Part shown: piece by piece, positions 35,135-45,900 of the stretch
How the letters are laid out: the number at the start of each line of letters is the position of its first letter
How positions within the stretch are numbered: the stretch's first letter is position 1
Assembly: GCF_002699205.1 (NCBI RefSeq)
Contig: NZ_PABT01000014.1
Location: forward strand, 310,001 to 374,000
Length of the DNA stretch: 64,000 nucleotides
DNA from: Allomuricauda sp.
GTDB taxonomy: Bacteria > Bacteroidota > Bacteroidia > Flavobacteriales > Flavobacteriaceae
Direction: 5' to 3'
Notes under the pieces: model-generated
What the model saw: only the letters and a program-made list of their open reading frames with translations
The model's database searches: none
Told to the model about the DNA's origin: nothing
Made by a program: the position numbers and the translations under genes

Positions 35135-36118
35135 ATGTCAGATATCGATATCATTAGTAAGTATAGAGAGCAGTTTGTTACGCATCTTAACGAAAGAACG
35201 GAGTTAACGGAACCCAAGAACCTTTACCAACCGGTACAATATATTTTAGGGTTGGGAGGCAAACGGTTAAGGCCCATACTCACATTGATGACCGCTGAAG
35301 TCTTTGGCGGAAAAGTGGAAGAAGCTTTGGATGCCGCATTGGCAGTGGAAATGTTCCATAACTTTTCCTTGGTGCACGATGATATTATGGATGATGCTCC
35401 ACTGCGACGTGGAAAAACAACGGTGCATGAAAAGTGGGATATAAACACCGGAATACTTTCCGGGGATGCCATGTTGATTCTTTCTTATCAATTTTTGGAA
35501 AGCTATCCTGCGGAAAAGTATGTGGAACTGACAAAGTTGTTCAGCAAAACAGCCCTTGAGGTATGTGAAGGGCAACAGTATGATGTTGATTTTGAGACCC
35601 GTGACGATGTGACCATCCCCGAATACTTGAAAATGATCGAGTACAAGACATCCGTTTTGGTGGCCGCTGCCATGAAGATGGGTGCCATTATAGCCGATGC
35701 TCCCCAAAAGGATGCCGATGCCATATATGAGTTTGGGCGTAACCTTGGCATTGCGTTTCAATTACAGGACGATTATTTGGATGCTTTTGGTGACCCAAAA
35801 ACCTTTGGGAAGCAAGTTGGGGGCGATATCTTGGAAAACAAAAAAACCTACCTCTATTTGAAAGCTTTACAAATGGCTTCCAAAGACGACCAGGAAGGAT
35901 TGTTGCACCTATATTCCATCAAACCACAAGATTCCGCGACCAAGGTAGATGCGGTAAAGACTATTTTCAAGGAAAGCGGAGCCGTTGAAGAAACCAGAAA
36001 AGCTATCCAGAGCTATACCCAAAAAGCATATGAAGCACTTTCGCAAATTGAGATCTCGGAAAAGAACAAAACCTTATTGAGGCAGTTTGGCGATAATCTG
36101 ATGGAGCGTACCGTTTAA
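35135..36118 (+). CDS. Polyprenyl (farnesyl/geranylgeranyl-type) diphosphate synthase
   Basis: 327 residues. It lengthens isoprenyl diphosphates with isopentenyl units. The two aspartate-rich metal motifs are present: the first as HDDIMDDAPLRRG near residue 84 and the second as FQLQDDYLDAFGD near residue 209. The chain-length group cannot be fixed by eye; the five residues before the first motif (FSLVH) give no sure answer. The neighbouring lycopene cyclase suggests geranylgeranyl supply for carotenoids, but Bacteroidota often use this enzyme for quinones too. Its stop overlaps that of the cyclase by four bases. Confidence 0.9.
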   Translation: MSDIDIISKYREQFVTHLNERTELTEPKNLYQPVQYILGLGGKRLRPILTLMTAEVFGGKVEEALDAALAVEMFHNFSLVHDDIMDDAPLRRGKTTVHEKWDINTGILSGDAMLILSYQFLESYPAEKYVELTKLFSKTALEVCEGQQYDVDFETRDDVTIPEYLKMIEYKTSVLVAAAMKMGAIIADAPQKDADAIYEFGRNLGIAFQLQDDYLDAFGDPKTFGKQVGGDILENKKTYLYLKALQMASKDDQEGLLHLYSIKPQDSATKVDAVKTIFKESGAVEETRKAIQSYTQKAYEALSQIEISEKNKTLLRQFGDNLMERTV

Positions 36119-37257
36119 AAAAGTCTTTTCAAAAGTGCTCTGATAAAAGGCATGGGTCTCGGTGCTGTCACAATTTTGAGCTCTTCCCAGAAATTGGTTT
36201 CGTTTTCGAGAAACTTCAGAATCAAGGATGCTTTTCTTCTTTTGAACATGGATTCAAATATTTCATGCCCCAGATGATTGTTCTGGTAGAGAATATCCAG
36301 CAAAAGCATATCATAGAACAAAAACCTACTTTTTTTATGGAACTCTGATAATGGCCTGCCAGTTTTTAGATGACTCACCAATTTGGGTACTTGCTTGCTG
36401 GTATTGTAAAAGGTGTAGCCCGTGCTTGGTTTGGCCCATCCGCCCGCAATACCGATATGAAAAATACGATCTGTATTGTGTTGATGAAACGGATAGCAGG
36501 TCATGGGAATGCTCCCAAATTCTGTTTCTTTGATAGTGTAGTTGGTGTTGTTGTACTTTTCTTTGATATAGGTTTTGATGGCCTCCTCATACGCTGTTTT
36601 TTCCAAAAGATGCTCTGAAAATAAGGTGTATTCCACCAAGGCCTCGGTAGCTGAAATTGGAAGCACGTACATAAATCGGGTATTGCCTTTTTGAGGCACG
36701 GAAAAATCCATGAAGGTGGCTTCTCCTGAATTAAATACTGACTGGTCGGTTTTTATTTGCCATCCAACAAAATGTTGTTGCAAAACAGGAAATTTCTTTT
36801 GTTTTAAAGGGATGGAAGCATCATATAGGCTTGAAAATACCGTTTGTCCGGTAAATTTTTGCGATGATGTGGTCACTGAGACTTCATTTTCTGACTCTTC
36901 AATTTTAGTGACCCCTTCCTGAATCCAAGTAATGTTCGGAAAGGTCTTTACCTTAGGTAAAAAGTGATTGTAGAAGTCAATTCCCCGGAGCATTTTGTAG
37001 GTGTAGGGTGCAATGGAAGTTGATTTTTGAAGCTGTTGCCCGCCCACATAAATGAAATCCCAGGTTTTGTGGATCAAATCATCAAATTTACCCGTTCCCC
37101 TTTCCCAAAAGCACCAAGTACGATCGTTTGTTGTTTTGTCCTCCTTATCCAACACCAAAATGGATTTGGAAGCAAAGAATTCATCCTTGCCCAAAGCGTT
37201 GGCCAATAAAAGGCCAGCGGCTCCCGCTCCAATAATGATGTAGTCATAGTGGGACAT
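36115..37257 (-). CDS. crtY: Lycopene cyclase
   Basis: 380 residues. An FAD/NAD-binding fold starts YDYIIIGAGAAGLLLANAL (residues 4-22) and is followed by LVLDKEDKTTNDRTWCFWE, a hallmark of the CrtY/CrtL family. FVGWQIKTDQ and GIAGGWAKPSTGYTF are further family motifs. It closes the ends of lycopene to beta-ionone rings, giving beta-carotene, the precursor of zeaxanthin in yellow flavobacteria. The gene faces the polyprenyl synthase tail to tail. No other carotenoid gene is nearby. Confidence 0.93.
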   Translation of the reverse strand: MSHYDYIIIGAGAAGLLLANALGKDEFFASKSILVLDKEDKTTNDRTWCFWERGTGKFDDLIHKTWDFIYVGGQQLQKSTSIAPYTYKMLRGIDFYNHFLPKVKTFPNITWIQEGVTKIEESENEVSVTTSSQKFTGQTVFSSLYDASIPLKQKKFPVLQQHFVGWQIKTDQSVFNSGEATFMDFSVPQKGNTRFMYVLPISATEALVEYTLFSEHLLEKTAYEEAIKTYIKEKYNNTNYTIKETEFGSIPMTCYPFHQHNTDRIFHIGIAGGWAKPSTGYTFYNTSKQVPKLVSHLKTGRPLSEFHKKSRFLFYDMLLLDILYQNNHLGHEIFESMFKRRKASLILKFLENETNFWEELKIVTAPRPMPFIRALLKRLF

Positions 37258-37748
37258 AGGTTCAAATATAGAGAAAGAGGGATACTTTAGCTTGTCATTA
37301 AAGAAACTTGTCTGTTAAGGAATTCAAGGAATGATATTTTATATTAAAAATGGATCCTATATCACAACCATTTTTTTCCGTTTCGTTAGCTAAATAATCT
37401 ACCGTTTGATTAGGGTGCTATTGGAAATAAATCCTCAAAAAAAACCTGTGAGCATTGGCTGTTTTTTGAAATGACTTTGATCAAACCGTCATCAGTTTCA
37501 TTGCCATAGAGGTAAAAGCTGGTCCTGTTATGATTATAACCTCCAGAGGTTCGGGAATTCCGGTAAGATCCTAAACCGCATCCAAAATAATTACAATGGG
37601 CATGCCATCTTAAAAACATTGGTGTCCGGGCCATGCAACTCGTTGATATGGATGTTTCTTGTGTACCGAAAAATGTTCCGAACAGCAGGATTCTGGATTA
37701 ATGATGATCTAAATACATTCTTCATTTTTTAAGTTTGTAAAAAATAAA
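37258..37748. other. Intergenic region with a possible broken small gene
   Basis: About 490 bases. On the minus strand an ATG near 37724 opens a 44-codon frame (start MKNVFRSSLIQNPAV) ending near 37590. A second frame, from an ATG at 37634 to 37410, reads NYFGCGLGSYRNSRTSGGYNH and ends FFEDLFPIAP. The two overlap and could be one small gene split by a shift. I recognise no family. No riboswitch or RNA gene is seen. Confidence 0.3.
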
Positions 37749-37772
37749 TTTAGACTAATCTAAAAATAGATT
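37749..37772. promoter_or_regulatory. Overlapping palindromes, candidate DtxR-type operator
   Basis: TTTAGA-CTAA-TCTAAA (37749-37764) and AATCTA-AAAA-TAGATT (37757-37772) overlap. The first resembles operators of DtxR/IdeR repressors. It lies about 17 bases before the -7 box of the DtxR-type gene it precedes, so self-control is likely. A related half-site lies ahead of feoAB at 55298. Confidence 0.6.
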
Positions 37773-37788
37773 TCTGCAAATAAAAATG

Positions 37789-37796
37789 TACTTTTG
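37789..37796 (+). promoter_or_regulatory. Candidate -7 box of the DtxR-type repressor gene
   Basis: TACTTTTG fits TAnnTTTG and lies 15 bases before the ATG at 37812. It also excludes the TTG start at 37794, which falls inside the box. Confidence 0.55.
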
Positions 37797-37811
37797 AAAA
37801 AATATTTTTTA

Positions 37812-38465
37812 ATGACTCGATCAGAAGAAAACTATTTGAAGACCATTTTTCATTTGGGAGGTGGGGATTCCAAGTCCATCACCACAAATGCCATTGCGGA
37901 GCAGATGGAGACAAAACCGTCTTCCGTTACCGATATGGCCAAAAAATTGGCCGAAAAAGGATTGGTGAACTATGTAAAATATCAGGGGGTGTCACTTTCG
38001 GAATTAGGTGTAAAAACAGCCTTGGGAATTATTCGTAAGCACCGATTGTGGGAAACATTTTTAGTGGATAAATTGGATTTTACATGGGACGAGGTCCACG
38101 AAGTGGCCGAGCAATTAGAGCATATTAAAAGTGAAAAGCTGATTGACAAGTTGGATGAATTATTAGGTCATCCTAAATATGATCCGCATGGAGATCCCAT
38201 ACCGACCAAAAATGGAGAGTTTCAAGAACGGGACAAGCAATTGTTGAGTGAATTGCCCGTAGGGGCCGTGGGAGTTTGTGTAGGGGTCAAGGATAGTTCA
38301 GCCGCTTTTTTGCAGTATTTGGATAAACACGGGGTTTCCCTTGGAAAATCAATCCAGATATTGGGAAAAGAAGCTTTTGATGATTCCCTGCATTTGTTGA
38401 TAGGTGATCGTGAACATACAATTTCGAATCAAATTGCGACCAATCTTTATTTGAAGATTGCATGA
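37812..38465 (+). CDS. DtxR/MntR-type metal-dependent repressor
   Basis: 217 residues from the ATG at 37812. The start MTRSEENYLKTIFHLG and the winged helix with METKPSSVTDMAKKLAEKGLV form the DNA-binding part. H77, E100, E103 and H104 (in LWETFL and HEVAEQLEH regions) line up with the metal-binding residues of MntR by hand alignment. DPHGDPIP follows, and residues 140-217 form an FeoA/SH3-like tail. It is the soluble relative of the membrane-bound fusion coded next. It probably senses iron or manganese and represses iron uptake genes. Confidence 0.9.
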   Translation: MTRSEENYLKTIFHLGGGDSKSITTNAIAEQMETKPSSVTDMAKKLAEKGLVNYVKYQGVSLSELGVKTALGIIRKHRLWETFLVDKLDFTWDEVHEVAEQLEHIKSEKLIDKLDELLGHPKYDPHGDPIPTKNGEFQERDKQLLSELPVGAVGVCVGVKDSSAAFLQYLDKHGVSLGKSIQILGKEAFDDSLHLLIGDREHTISNQIATNLYLKIA

Positions 38466-38467
38466 TG

Positions 38468-38491
38468 TGATAGTTTTTTAAATAACTATCA
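38468..38491. repeat. Eight-base inverted repeat downstream of the repressor gene
   Basis: TGATAGTT and AACTATCA are separated by 8 bases (TTTTAAAT). It sits 2 bases after the repressor stop and about 90 before the fusion gene. There is no T-run, so it may be a weak terminator or a binding site. Confidence 0.4.
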
Positions 38492-38583
38492 AACCATATA
38501 TTTTTCATATAACTGTTAACGGCCTTATTGGTGGATTTTAAACTTAAAAGGTCTTTGAGCATAAAAACAAAATATCCTGGCTT

Positions 38584-39627
38584 ATGGAAAACCCGCTTAT
38601 AGCACTTTTGTTTGGACTACTTGTCGTGGCAATTTTGACATGGGTATTTTGGCCTAAAAAGGGCTTATTGGCCCGTTTTGGCAAAGCTAGGATGAGTTCG
38701 CAACGTGTGCTTTTGGAAGATACTTTAAAATATTTATTTGATTGTGAGTACAAAGGAATAACCTGTAGTTTAAACAGTGCCGCCGGTAACTTGAATATTA
38801 GCGCGGACCAAATGGCAAAGCTTATGGCTCATCTGCGTGATATGGGCCTTGTTATTTTTGAGGGGTCGAACATATATCTGACCGATACCGGTAAATCGTA
38901 TGCCTTGAGAATAGTTCGGGTACACCGAATATGGGAGCGTTTTTTGGCAGATGAAACGGGAGTAGGACAAATGGATTGGCATGGAGAAGCGGATATTCAG
39001 GAGCATCAGGTATCGATGGAAGAAGCAGATAAACTCGCCGCACGTATGGGAAACCCTGCTTTTGACCCGCACGGAGACCCTATTCCCTCCAAGGAAGGAC
39101 AAATACCACCTTTTTCTGGCGTAACACTTAACAATCTAAAAGAAGGTGAAGTGGCCCAAATTGTACATATCGAGGACGAACCTCATTATATTTTTGAACA
39201 GCTGTCCGCACAAGGACTTTACCCTGGAATGCAAGTGTACCTATTGGATGTGCAGGAGGGCAAAGTAACTTTTGCAGCAGACGGGAACGAATGCGTGCTT
39301 ACCCCGCTTTTTGCTTCTGCGATAACGGTGCAACCTTTACCAAAGGCAAAACCCATACAAGAAGGGTATCAAAGACTTTCGGAACTTAAACTGGACGAAA
39401 CGGCCACGATTGTTGGGATTTCATCGTATTGCCGGGGTTTACAACGAAGAAGACTAATGGACTTTGGTATTGTTCCCGGCAATACCATTGCAGCGGAGAT
39501 TCAAAGTGCTTCGGGTGATCCAGTTGGCTATCGCATTTTGGGAACTACCATTGCCATACGAAAAGAACAAGCCAATCTGATTTTTGTTAATAACATAAAA
39601 AAAGAACACCATGAGCAGTCAGCCTAA
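38584..39627 (+). CDS. Membrane-anchored DtxR-like regulator fused to FeoA domains
   Basis: 347 residues. A single membrane segment (residues 5-23) is followed by [12 protein letters not shown], a winged-helix DtxR-like part (about 40-110), the metal region with H114, D137, E140 and H141 (E-to-D at 137 compared with its soluble neighbour), and DPHGDPIP at 161-168. Two SH3/FeoA-like domains follow: residues 178-252 and 262-336, the second with [10 protein letters not shown] and [12 protein letters not shown] as in FeoA. It overlaps the GTPase gene by 17 bases. It probably serves as the FeoA of this system, with a tethered metal sensor. Whether it still binds DNA is unknown. Confidence 0.85.
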   Translation: MENPLIALLFGLLVVAILTWVFWPKKGLLARFGKARMSSQRVLLEDTLKYLFDCEYKGITCSLNSAAGNLNISADQMAKLMAHLRDMGLVIFEGSNIYLTDTGKSYALRIVRVHRIWERFLADETGVGQMDWHGEADIQEHQVSMEEADKLAARMGNPAFDPHGDPIPSKEGQIPPFSGVTLNNLKEGEVAQIVHIEDEPHYIFEQLSAQGLYPGMQVYLLDVQEGKVTFAADGNECVLTPLFASAITVQPLPKAKPIQEGYQRLSELKLDETATIVGISSYCRGLQRRRLMDFGIVPGNTIAAEIQSASGDPVGYRILGTTIAIRKEQANLIFVNNIKKEHHEQSA

Positions 39628-40402
39628 TTGTGAGAATTGCCCAGTACACCATAAAAGCAACCTTGTTCGGTTAGGAGTTGACATGGACAAGGTAGATTAT
39701 GTAGTTGCTCTAGCCGGTAACCCCAATACGGGGAAAAGTACAGTCTTCAATAATTTAACAGGTCTAAGGCAGCATACGGGAAACTGGCCTGGAAAAACTG
39801 TAAGTAGGGCAGAAGGAGCGTTTTCCTATGAAAACGATAGGTATAAGATTGTAGATCTTCCAGGGACCTATTCCTTGCTTTCGACTAGTACAGATGAGGA
39901 AGTGGCCAGAAACTTTATACTGTTCGGTCGTCCCGATGTAACTGTGATTGTAGCTGATGCCACAAGGTTGGAAAGAAATTTGAACCTGGTCCTTCAGATA
40001 CTTGAAATTACCGATAGAGCTATTTTATGCCTTAACCTTATGGATGAGGCCAAAAGAAATCATATAGAAATCGATGTTAGGACCCTTTCAAGGGAATTGG
40101 GTATCCCCGTGGTTCCCACATCGGCTAGATCAAGGGAAGGAATGACCGAGCTCGTTGCTATGATTTCCGATGTGGCAACAGGGAAATATATCTGCAAACC
40201 CCATAGAAAACGAAGTCACCCACCGAAGTTGAAACATGCCATTCAAAGCTTATCCGCAAAACTTAGAAAGGCCTACCCTGGACTCCCAAATGCAGATTGG
40301 GTGGCCTTAAGACTGATAGAGGGCGACCAAAGCATTATCGAGGCGTTGCAAAACGGAGTAATGGAAGACTTGGTACAAGATGAAACCCCATTGGAAATAT
40401 GA
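39611..40402 (+). CDS. FeoB GTPase domain protein (N-terminal half of a split FeoB)
   Basis: 263 residues. A cysteine-histidine stretch [17 protein letters not shown] comes first, then the G domain: GNPNTGKST at residues 36-44, [10 protein letters not shown] (switch I), DLPGTYSL (G3) and LNLMDEAKR (G4). The GDI-like helical part follows to residue 263. There are no membrane segments, so this is FeoB's soluble part coded as its own gene. Its stop overlaps the channel gene's start by four bases (ATGA), which would keep the two halves in balance. Function: GTP-driven control of Fe2+ transport. Confidence 0.92.
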   Translation: MSSQPNCENCPVHHKSNLVRLGVDMDKVDYVVALAGNPNTGKSTVFNNLTGLRQHTGNWPGKTVSRAEGAFSYENDRYKIVDLPGTYSLLSTSTDEEVARNFILFGRPDVTVIVADATRLERNLNLVLQILEITDRAILCLNLMDEAKRNHIEIDVRTLSRELGIPVVPTSARSREGMTELVAMISDVATGKYICKPHRKRSHPPKLKHAIQSLSAKLRKAYPGLPNADWVALRLIEGDQSIIEALQNGVMEDLVQDETPLEI

Positions 40403-41829
40403 AAGAGGTAGCGAAAAATAAGGAAGTGGAAGACATATTGGGAATGGCCAATGATCTAAAATGGGATTTGGGTATGGGAATACATGACAAAATTGTGTCC
40501 TCCCTATATGCGGACGCCGCACAAATTGCCAGAAAAACTGTTTCCATAGATGGAGAACGGCCAGCTTTTAGTTTCGAGCGAAAAGTGGATAAGGTTGTTA
40601 CCAGTAGGCTATTCGGTTTTCCGATCATGTTTGTGTTGCTGGCTTTGGTTTTTTGGATTACGATATCCGGTGCCAATTATCCTTCCGGTCTCTTAGCCTC
40701 GTTGTTGTTAGACACCTTACATCCCCTTTTAAAAAGTGCCGCAGATGGTATAATGCCTTGGTGGCTGTCCGGAGTTTTGGTAGATGGTGCCTATTTGGCG
40801 ATGGCATGGGTCATTGCCGTAATGTTGCCTCCTATGGCTATCTTTTTTCCATTGTTTACCCTATTGGAAGATTTGGGCTATTTGCCTAGAGTAGCTTTTA
40901 ACATGGACAGCCTTTTCCGAAAAGCGGGAGCCCATGGTAAACAGGCACTCACCATGAGCATGGGGTTTGGATGCAATGCTGCTGGAGTAATAGCGGCCCG
41001 TGTTATTGATAGTCCCAGGGAACGGTTGATAGCCATTATCACCAATAATTTTTCACTGTGCAATGGACGTTGGCCCACCCAAATATTAATAGCCACCATT
41101 TTTATTGGTGGCATGGTCTCCCCCTTTTGGGCAGGAATTGTTTCCACAGGTGCCGTTGTTGGAGTTGCGGTGCTTGGGATTGTATTCAGTTTGATTGTTT
41201 CATGGGGTTTAAGCAGAACTGTGCTCAAAGGCGAAGCCTCTACATTTAGTCTTGAGCTTCCACCTTACAGACCACCCAGAATTTTTCAAACACTTTATAC
41301 TTCTTTGATTGACAGAACACTCTTTGTTTTGTGGAGAGCGATTGTTTTTGCCATTCCAGCAGGAATTGTCATTTGGTTGGTCTCCAATATTACAATAGAA
41401 GGAATAAGTTTGGCGGAGCATTTTATCGATTGGTCCAATCCATTTGCAATGATATTTGGTTTGAACGGAGTGATTTTGTTGGCCTATATCATTGCCATAC
41501 CTGCAAATGAAATTGTAATCCCCACTATTTTGATGCTTACAGTTCTTGTAACCGGGATGACAGGTGTTGGAGAAGGATCGGGTGTTATGTTCGAGTTGGA
41601 TTCCATTACTGGTACAGAACAAATCCTAAGAGCAGGAGGTTGGACTTTGCTTACCGGAATCAACCTGATGTTGTTCAGCTTGCTGCACAATCCATGTTCC
41701 ACAACAATATATACCATTTACAAAGAAACCAAAAGCGTCAAATGGACGATGGTAGCCACGGTGCTTCCGATTGTTTTGGGCTTTATGGTTTGTTTTTTCA
41801 CGGCCCAATTGTGGTATTTGTTCACATAA
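40399..41829 (+). CDS. FeoB ferrous iron permease domain (C-terminal half of a split FeoB)
   Basis: 476 residues. After a 70-residue helical soluble start come about eight membrane segments with two Gate motifs: [22 protein letters not shown] near residue 192 and a matching second part [28 protein letters not shown] holds the second conserved Cys, where the other FeoB in this window has TCSARLPVY; this variant is common in one FeoB subgroup. Together with the GTPase gene it makes a full FeoB. It ends 10 bases before the opposite-facing heavy-metal adaptor gene. Confidence 0.92.
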   Translation: MKEVAKNKEVEDILGMANDLKWDLGMGIHDKIVSSLYADAAQIARKTVSIDGERPAFSFERKVDKVVTSRLFGFPIMFVLLALVFWITISGANYPSGLLASLLLDTLHPLLKSAADGIMPWWLSGVLVDGAYLAMAWVIAVMLPPMAIFFPLFTLLEDLGYLPRVAFNMDSLFRKAGAHGKQALTMSMGFGCNAAGVIAARVIDSPRERLIAIITNNFSLCNGRWPTQILIATIFIGGMVSPFWAGIVSTGAVVGVAVLGIVFSLIVSWGLSRTVLKGEASTFSLELPPYRPPRIFQTLYTSLIDRTLFVLWRAIVFAIPAGIVIWLVSNITIEGISLAEHFIDWSNPFAMIFGLNGVILLAYIIAIPANEIVIPTILMLTVLVTGMTGVGEGSGVMFELDSITGTEQILRAGGWTLLTGINLMLFSLLHNPCSTTIYTIYKETKSVKWTMVATVLPIVLGFMVCFFTAQLWYLFT

Positions 41830-41839
41830 CACGGCGAGG

Positions 41840-42967
41840 TCATCCCCCGATCAAATCAAAAACACCTTTGGTCAAAAACTGATCAGAGTCGGTTAATTCA
41901 TCCGAAATGATTTGGGTATACCCATCATAGGATTCTCCTTGTTTTACAGAAACCTGCTCAAACCTATAGTTGCCATTTTCTTTACCACTTAATTTGAGCA
42001 CATAGTAGCTGCCCTCGAATTCAATAACAGCTTCTTCGGGCAATGCCCGACCCTGAATTGTGTCAGTCATGATCATGGCATCAATGAACATGCCTGGAAG
42101 AAAATTCCCATCCCCTTCATGAGCAGGGTGCCCGTGTACTTTTATGGTCCGTTTTGCATCATCTATGGATGTTCCGACCAAATGGACCTCTGCATCAAAA
42201 GTTTCTTCAGAAGCTTCAGGAATCTTAAACTGTATTTTTTGTCCTTTTTTCACTTTAAGGATATCCTTTTCAAAAACGGTAAGCTCCAAATGTACATGGT
42301 CGTTGTTTATGATTTCCATAATCTCTGTGGCCGGAGAAACATAGCTTCCCTTGGCCACGTTAATTTTGGTGACACTTCCCGAAATTGGCGCATAAATGGC
42401 GGCCTGTGACGAAATATTTCCTTGCTCTACCTTTTCGGGGGAGATGTTCAGCATTTGTAATTGTTCCTTTAAACCATGGTAGCGAGCTTGTGCCGTTTCA
42501 TAATTGCTTTTGGCCTGAAGGTAGTTTTTTTGGGAGGCTATTTTTTCCTCAAAAAGTGTCCGGTTCCGATCAAATTCAGCCTTTAAAAAATCCAACTGGT
42601 TGAAAACCTCCAAATAATCCTGCTGCATCTGGACAAATTCCTGATTTTCCAAAATCACCAAAAGTTGCCCCTTTTTCACCTGATCGCCGACCAATAAAGA
42701 GGTACTTTTTACAAAACCTCCCATAAAAGCATTTACACTCGCCCTATTTTCTGGAGGAACGTCTATCATTCCCGATGCCTCCACTATTTTGGGAAATGTT
42801 CTTTTTTCCATGGTTCCCAACATAAGACCGTTGGCATCAAATTGATCTTGTGTTACTATAATTTCCGATGTTTCCGCTTGTTCTTCTGAAGTGGAATCAG
42901 TACTGTTTTTGTTGCCACAGCCTATTACTAAAAGAAGTACGGTGGCGAAATAGATTATATTTTTCAT
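41840..42967 (-). CDS. Heavy-metal RND efflux adaptor lipoprotein (CusB/CzcB-like)
   Basis: 375 residues. A lipoprotein signal (MKNIIYFATVLLLVIGCGNK) precedes a short acidic linker and the lipoyl half-domain GFVKSTSLLVGDQVKKGQLLVILENQEF. A coiled coil (about residues 120-170) and the barrel part SGSVTKINVAKGSYVSPAT follow. It joins the inner-membrane pump to the outer-membrane channel. The gene lies 2 bases after the pump-TolC fusion gene, so the three components form one operon. Likely metals are copper, zinc or cobalt; the sequence does not decide. Confidence 0.9.
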   Translation of the reverse strand: MKNIIYFATVLLLVIGCGNKNSTDSTSEEQAETSEIIVTQDQFDANGLMLGTMEKRTFPKIVEASGMIDVPPENRASVNAFMGGFVKSTSLLVGDQVKKGQLLVILENQEFVQMQQDYLEVFNQLDFLKAEFDRNRTLFEEKIASQKNYLQAKSNYETAQARYHGLKEQLQMLNISPEKVEQGNISSQAAIYAPISGSVTKINVAKGSYVSPATEIMEIINNDHVHLELTVFEKDILKVKKGQKIQFKIPEASEETFDAEVHLVGTSIDDAKRTIKVHGHPAHEGDGNFLPGMFIDAMIMTDTIQGRALPEEAVIEFEGSYYVLKLSGKENGNYRFEQVSVKQGESYDGYTQIISDELTDSDQFLTKGVFDLIGG

Positions 42968-42969
42968 TG

Positions 42970-45900
42970 TTATAATGTTAGTGTCAAGTAATTAATGGCG
43001 ATTACGGTTTGATTGTATTGATTGAGGACATCCAGATAATTGAGTTGGATGTCGTAAGCATTTTCAAGACTTTGGATGTATTGGAAAAAGTCAATTTCCC
43101 CGTTTTGAAAGTTTGCGGTAGCTGCTTTCAGGATTTGATCGGAAAGTTGGCTTCCTTCATCCTCATAATAGGAAAGTTCCTTGGACTGTTGCTCCAATTG
43201 TCCCAGTAAGGTCTTGTAGCGCTGGTTCATGGCAACGGATATTTCATTGTTTTCCATTGCCGTGATCTTGGTCTGGATTTTTGATGATTTCAACTTGCTG
43301 CTGTGTCCAAAGAAGAAAATCGGGATTCGCACCCCCAATTGAATGCCGTACAATGATGTTCCCAGACCTTTGTTGGTTCCTTGGAAATATTCAAGATTCA
43401 GGTCGGGCAACAATCTATTTTCTTCCAAACTTTTTTGAGCGTTGCTCAGGGCTTGCCTACGATCCAAAAAGGCTGTTTCCGTTTCCAGCATGCCTTGGGT
43501 ATTCATTACGGATAGTTTTTTTGGCTGCTCATGGGCAATGTCCAGGGTATCCTCACTTTGGACCAAACTTACAATCTGGCCATACGTGGTCAACAATTGC
43601 TGTTGGATCTTTAAGTAGGCATTTGTAATCTGCCTTTGTTTGGCTTGTGCGGTAACTTTTTCCAAATAATTGGTCTCTCCAAGTTCAAACCGTCTGTTGG
43701 CCGCATGGGCAAATGTTGAATAAATACTGTCCAAAGTGCTATAAAGCTTTGCTTTCTGTTGTAAAGTTTGATATTCATAGTAAGCAAGGCTCAGCGATTC
43801 GAACAATTGCTTTTTCTTGATTTCAAAAGATGCTTTTTGAAGCTCATAATTTGATTTTTGAAGTTTGCTCTTTGCTCCGTACACGGTGGGGAACTCAATC
43901 TGTTGTTGTGCGCCAAATACTTTTAGCGGTTCTCCGTTCAAAGCCAGGTTGTTTTCGTCGTATTGATAGTAAATATCTGTTTTGTCGAACTCAAAAGCAG
44001 TTCCCTTAAGTACTTCCGCTTGGTCTACCATCAACAAGCCCGCCTGTATCCCTTTGTTGCTTTCAAGGGCTTTTGCCTTCAGGTCTTCCAAGTTCAATTG
44101 GGTTTGTGAGAACCCGGAGGTAGCCGCCAAGAGCAAAACGAGTGTCAACGCATTTTTGTTCATTTTCTTCTTTTTTCTTCCTTTTTGGAACTTAATATTG
44201 TTCGCATAGGCATATAAAACAGGTAAGACCACCAAGGTGAGTAGAGTAGCTGTTACCAATCCACCAATGACTACGGTGGCCAGAGGACGTTGAACCTCTG
44301 CGCCGGCGTTTGTGGATACGGCCATGGGCAAAAAACCCAGAGCCGCTGCAGAGGCTGTCAGCAATACGGCACGGAGCCTATCATTGGTTCCCTGTTTGAT
44401 GAGGTCTTCCATAGAATCAAATTTTTTGCTTTTCAGTTCTTTGAAGTGTTCAATCAATACGATTCCGTTCAGAACCGCAATACCGAAAAGTGCGATAAAG
44501 CCCACACCAGCCGAAATACTAAAAGGCATATCTCTTAACCAAAGCAAGAGGACGCCGCCAACTGCAGAAAGCGGAATGGCAGAAAAGATGAGCAGAGCCT
44601 CCTTTACGGAGCCGAAAGCAAAATAGAGCATGATAAAGATGAGCAATAGTGCAATGGGCACGGCCACCGTCAATCTGGCTTTTGCATTTTGTAAGTTCTC
44701 GAACTGACCTCCATAGGTGATACTATAGCCAGACGGTAGTTTTATATGTTCATTTACCAAAAGCTGCACGTCGTCCACAACTGACTGGAGATCCCGGTTC
44801 CTAACATTGATCCCTACCACAATACGTCTGCGGGTGTCATCCCTTGAGATTTTGGCAGCACCTTTCTGATAGGTGATCTGAGCCAGTTCGCTCATGGGGA
44901 TTTTTCCACCGTTGGGAATATCAACATAGAGGTTTTTCAAATTGGAAATGTCCTGTCGGTTTTCTTCATCCAATCGAACAGCGATATCAAATTGTCGCTC
45001 GCCTTCAAAAACGCTGCCCACCACTTTTCCGGCAAAACCCATGGAAATCATTTCGTTGAGGTCGGCAATGTTGAGACCATGACGGGCGATTTTGGCACGG
45101 TCAAAAGAGACGTTCATCTGTGGCAATCCTTCTACTTTTTCCACCACAATGTCTGATGCGCCTTCCACATTTTGGATAAGATCCTTGATCTCGTTGGCCT
45201 TTTTGTTCAGTATTGCCAGATTTTCCCCAAAAATCTTAATGGCAATATCGGCCCTTACTCCCGTGATCAATTCATTAAAACGCATTTCAATGGGTTGGGT
45301 AAATTCAACCTCCATGCCGGGGATTACGGCAAGGGCTTCTTTGAACTTATCGGCCAATTCATCCTTGGTTTTGGCCGAAACCCATTCATCTTTGGGTTTT
45401 AGGGTGATAATTACATCACTTTCTTCCATGGACATGGGGTCGGTGGGGACCTCTGCAGCGCCAATACGACTTACTATTTGTTTTACTTCCGGAAACTGAT
45501 CTATTAATATCTGTTCAATTTTGGTCGTGGTTTCCACAGTTTTGGCCAATGAAGTTCCTGTTTTCAGTACGGGTTGGATTACAAAATCTCCCTCATCCAA
45601 TGTGGGCACAAATTCTCCCCCCATGGTAGAGAACAATACAATGGCTCCGACCAAAAGTGCCGTTGCTACGGAAAGCACCAATTTTTTGCTCCTCATGGCC
45701 CATTCAATAATAGGCTCGTATAGTTTGTGTATCCAATTGACCAAACGGGTCGATATGCTTTTGGAAGAAGCTTTGGAAGGTTTTAAAAACAATGCTGAGG
45801 CAACGGGAACATAGGTAAAGCACAATAGCACTGCTCCTATAAGCGCAAAACTGAATGTCAACGCCATAGGTCTGAACATTTTACCTTCCACCCCGCTCAA

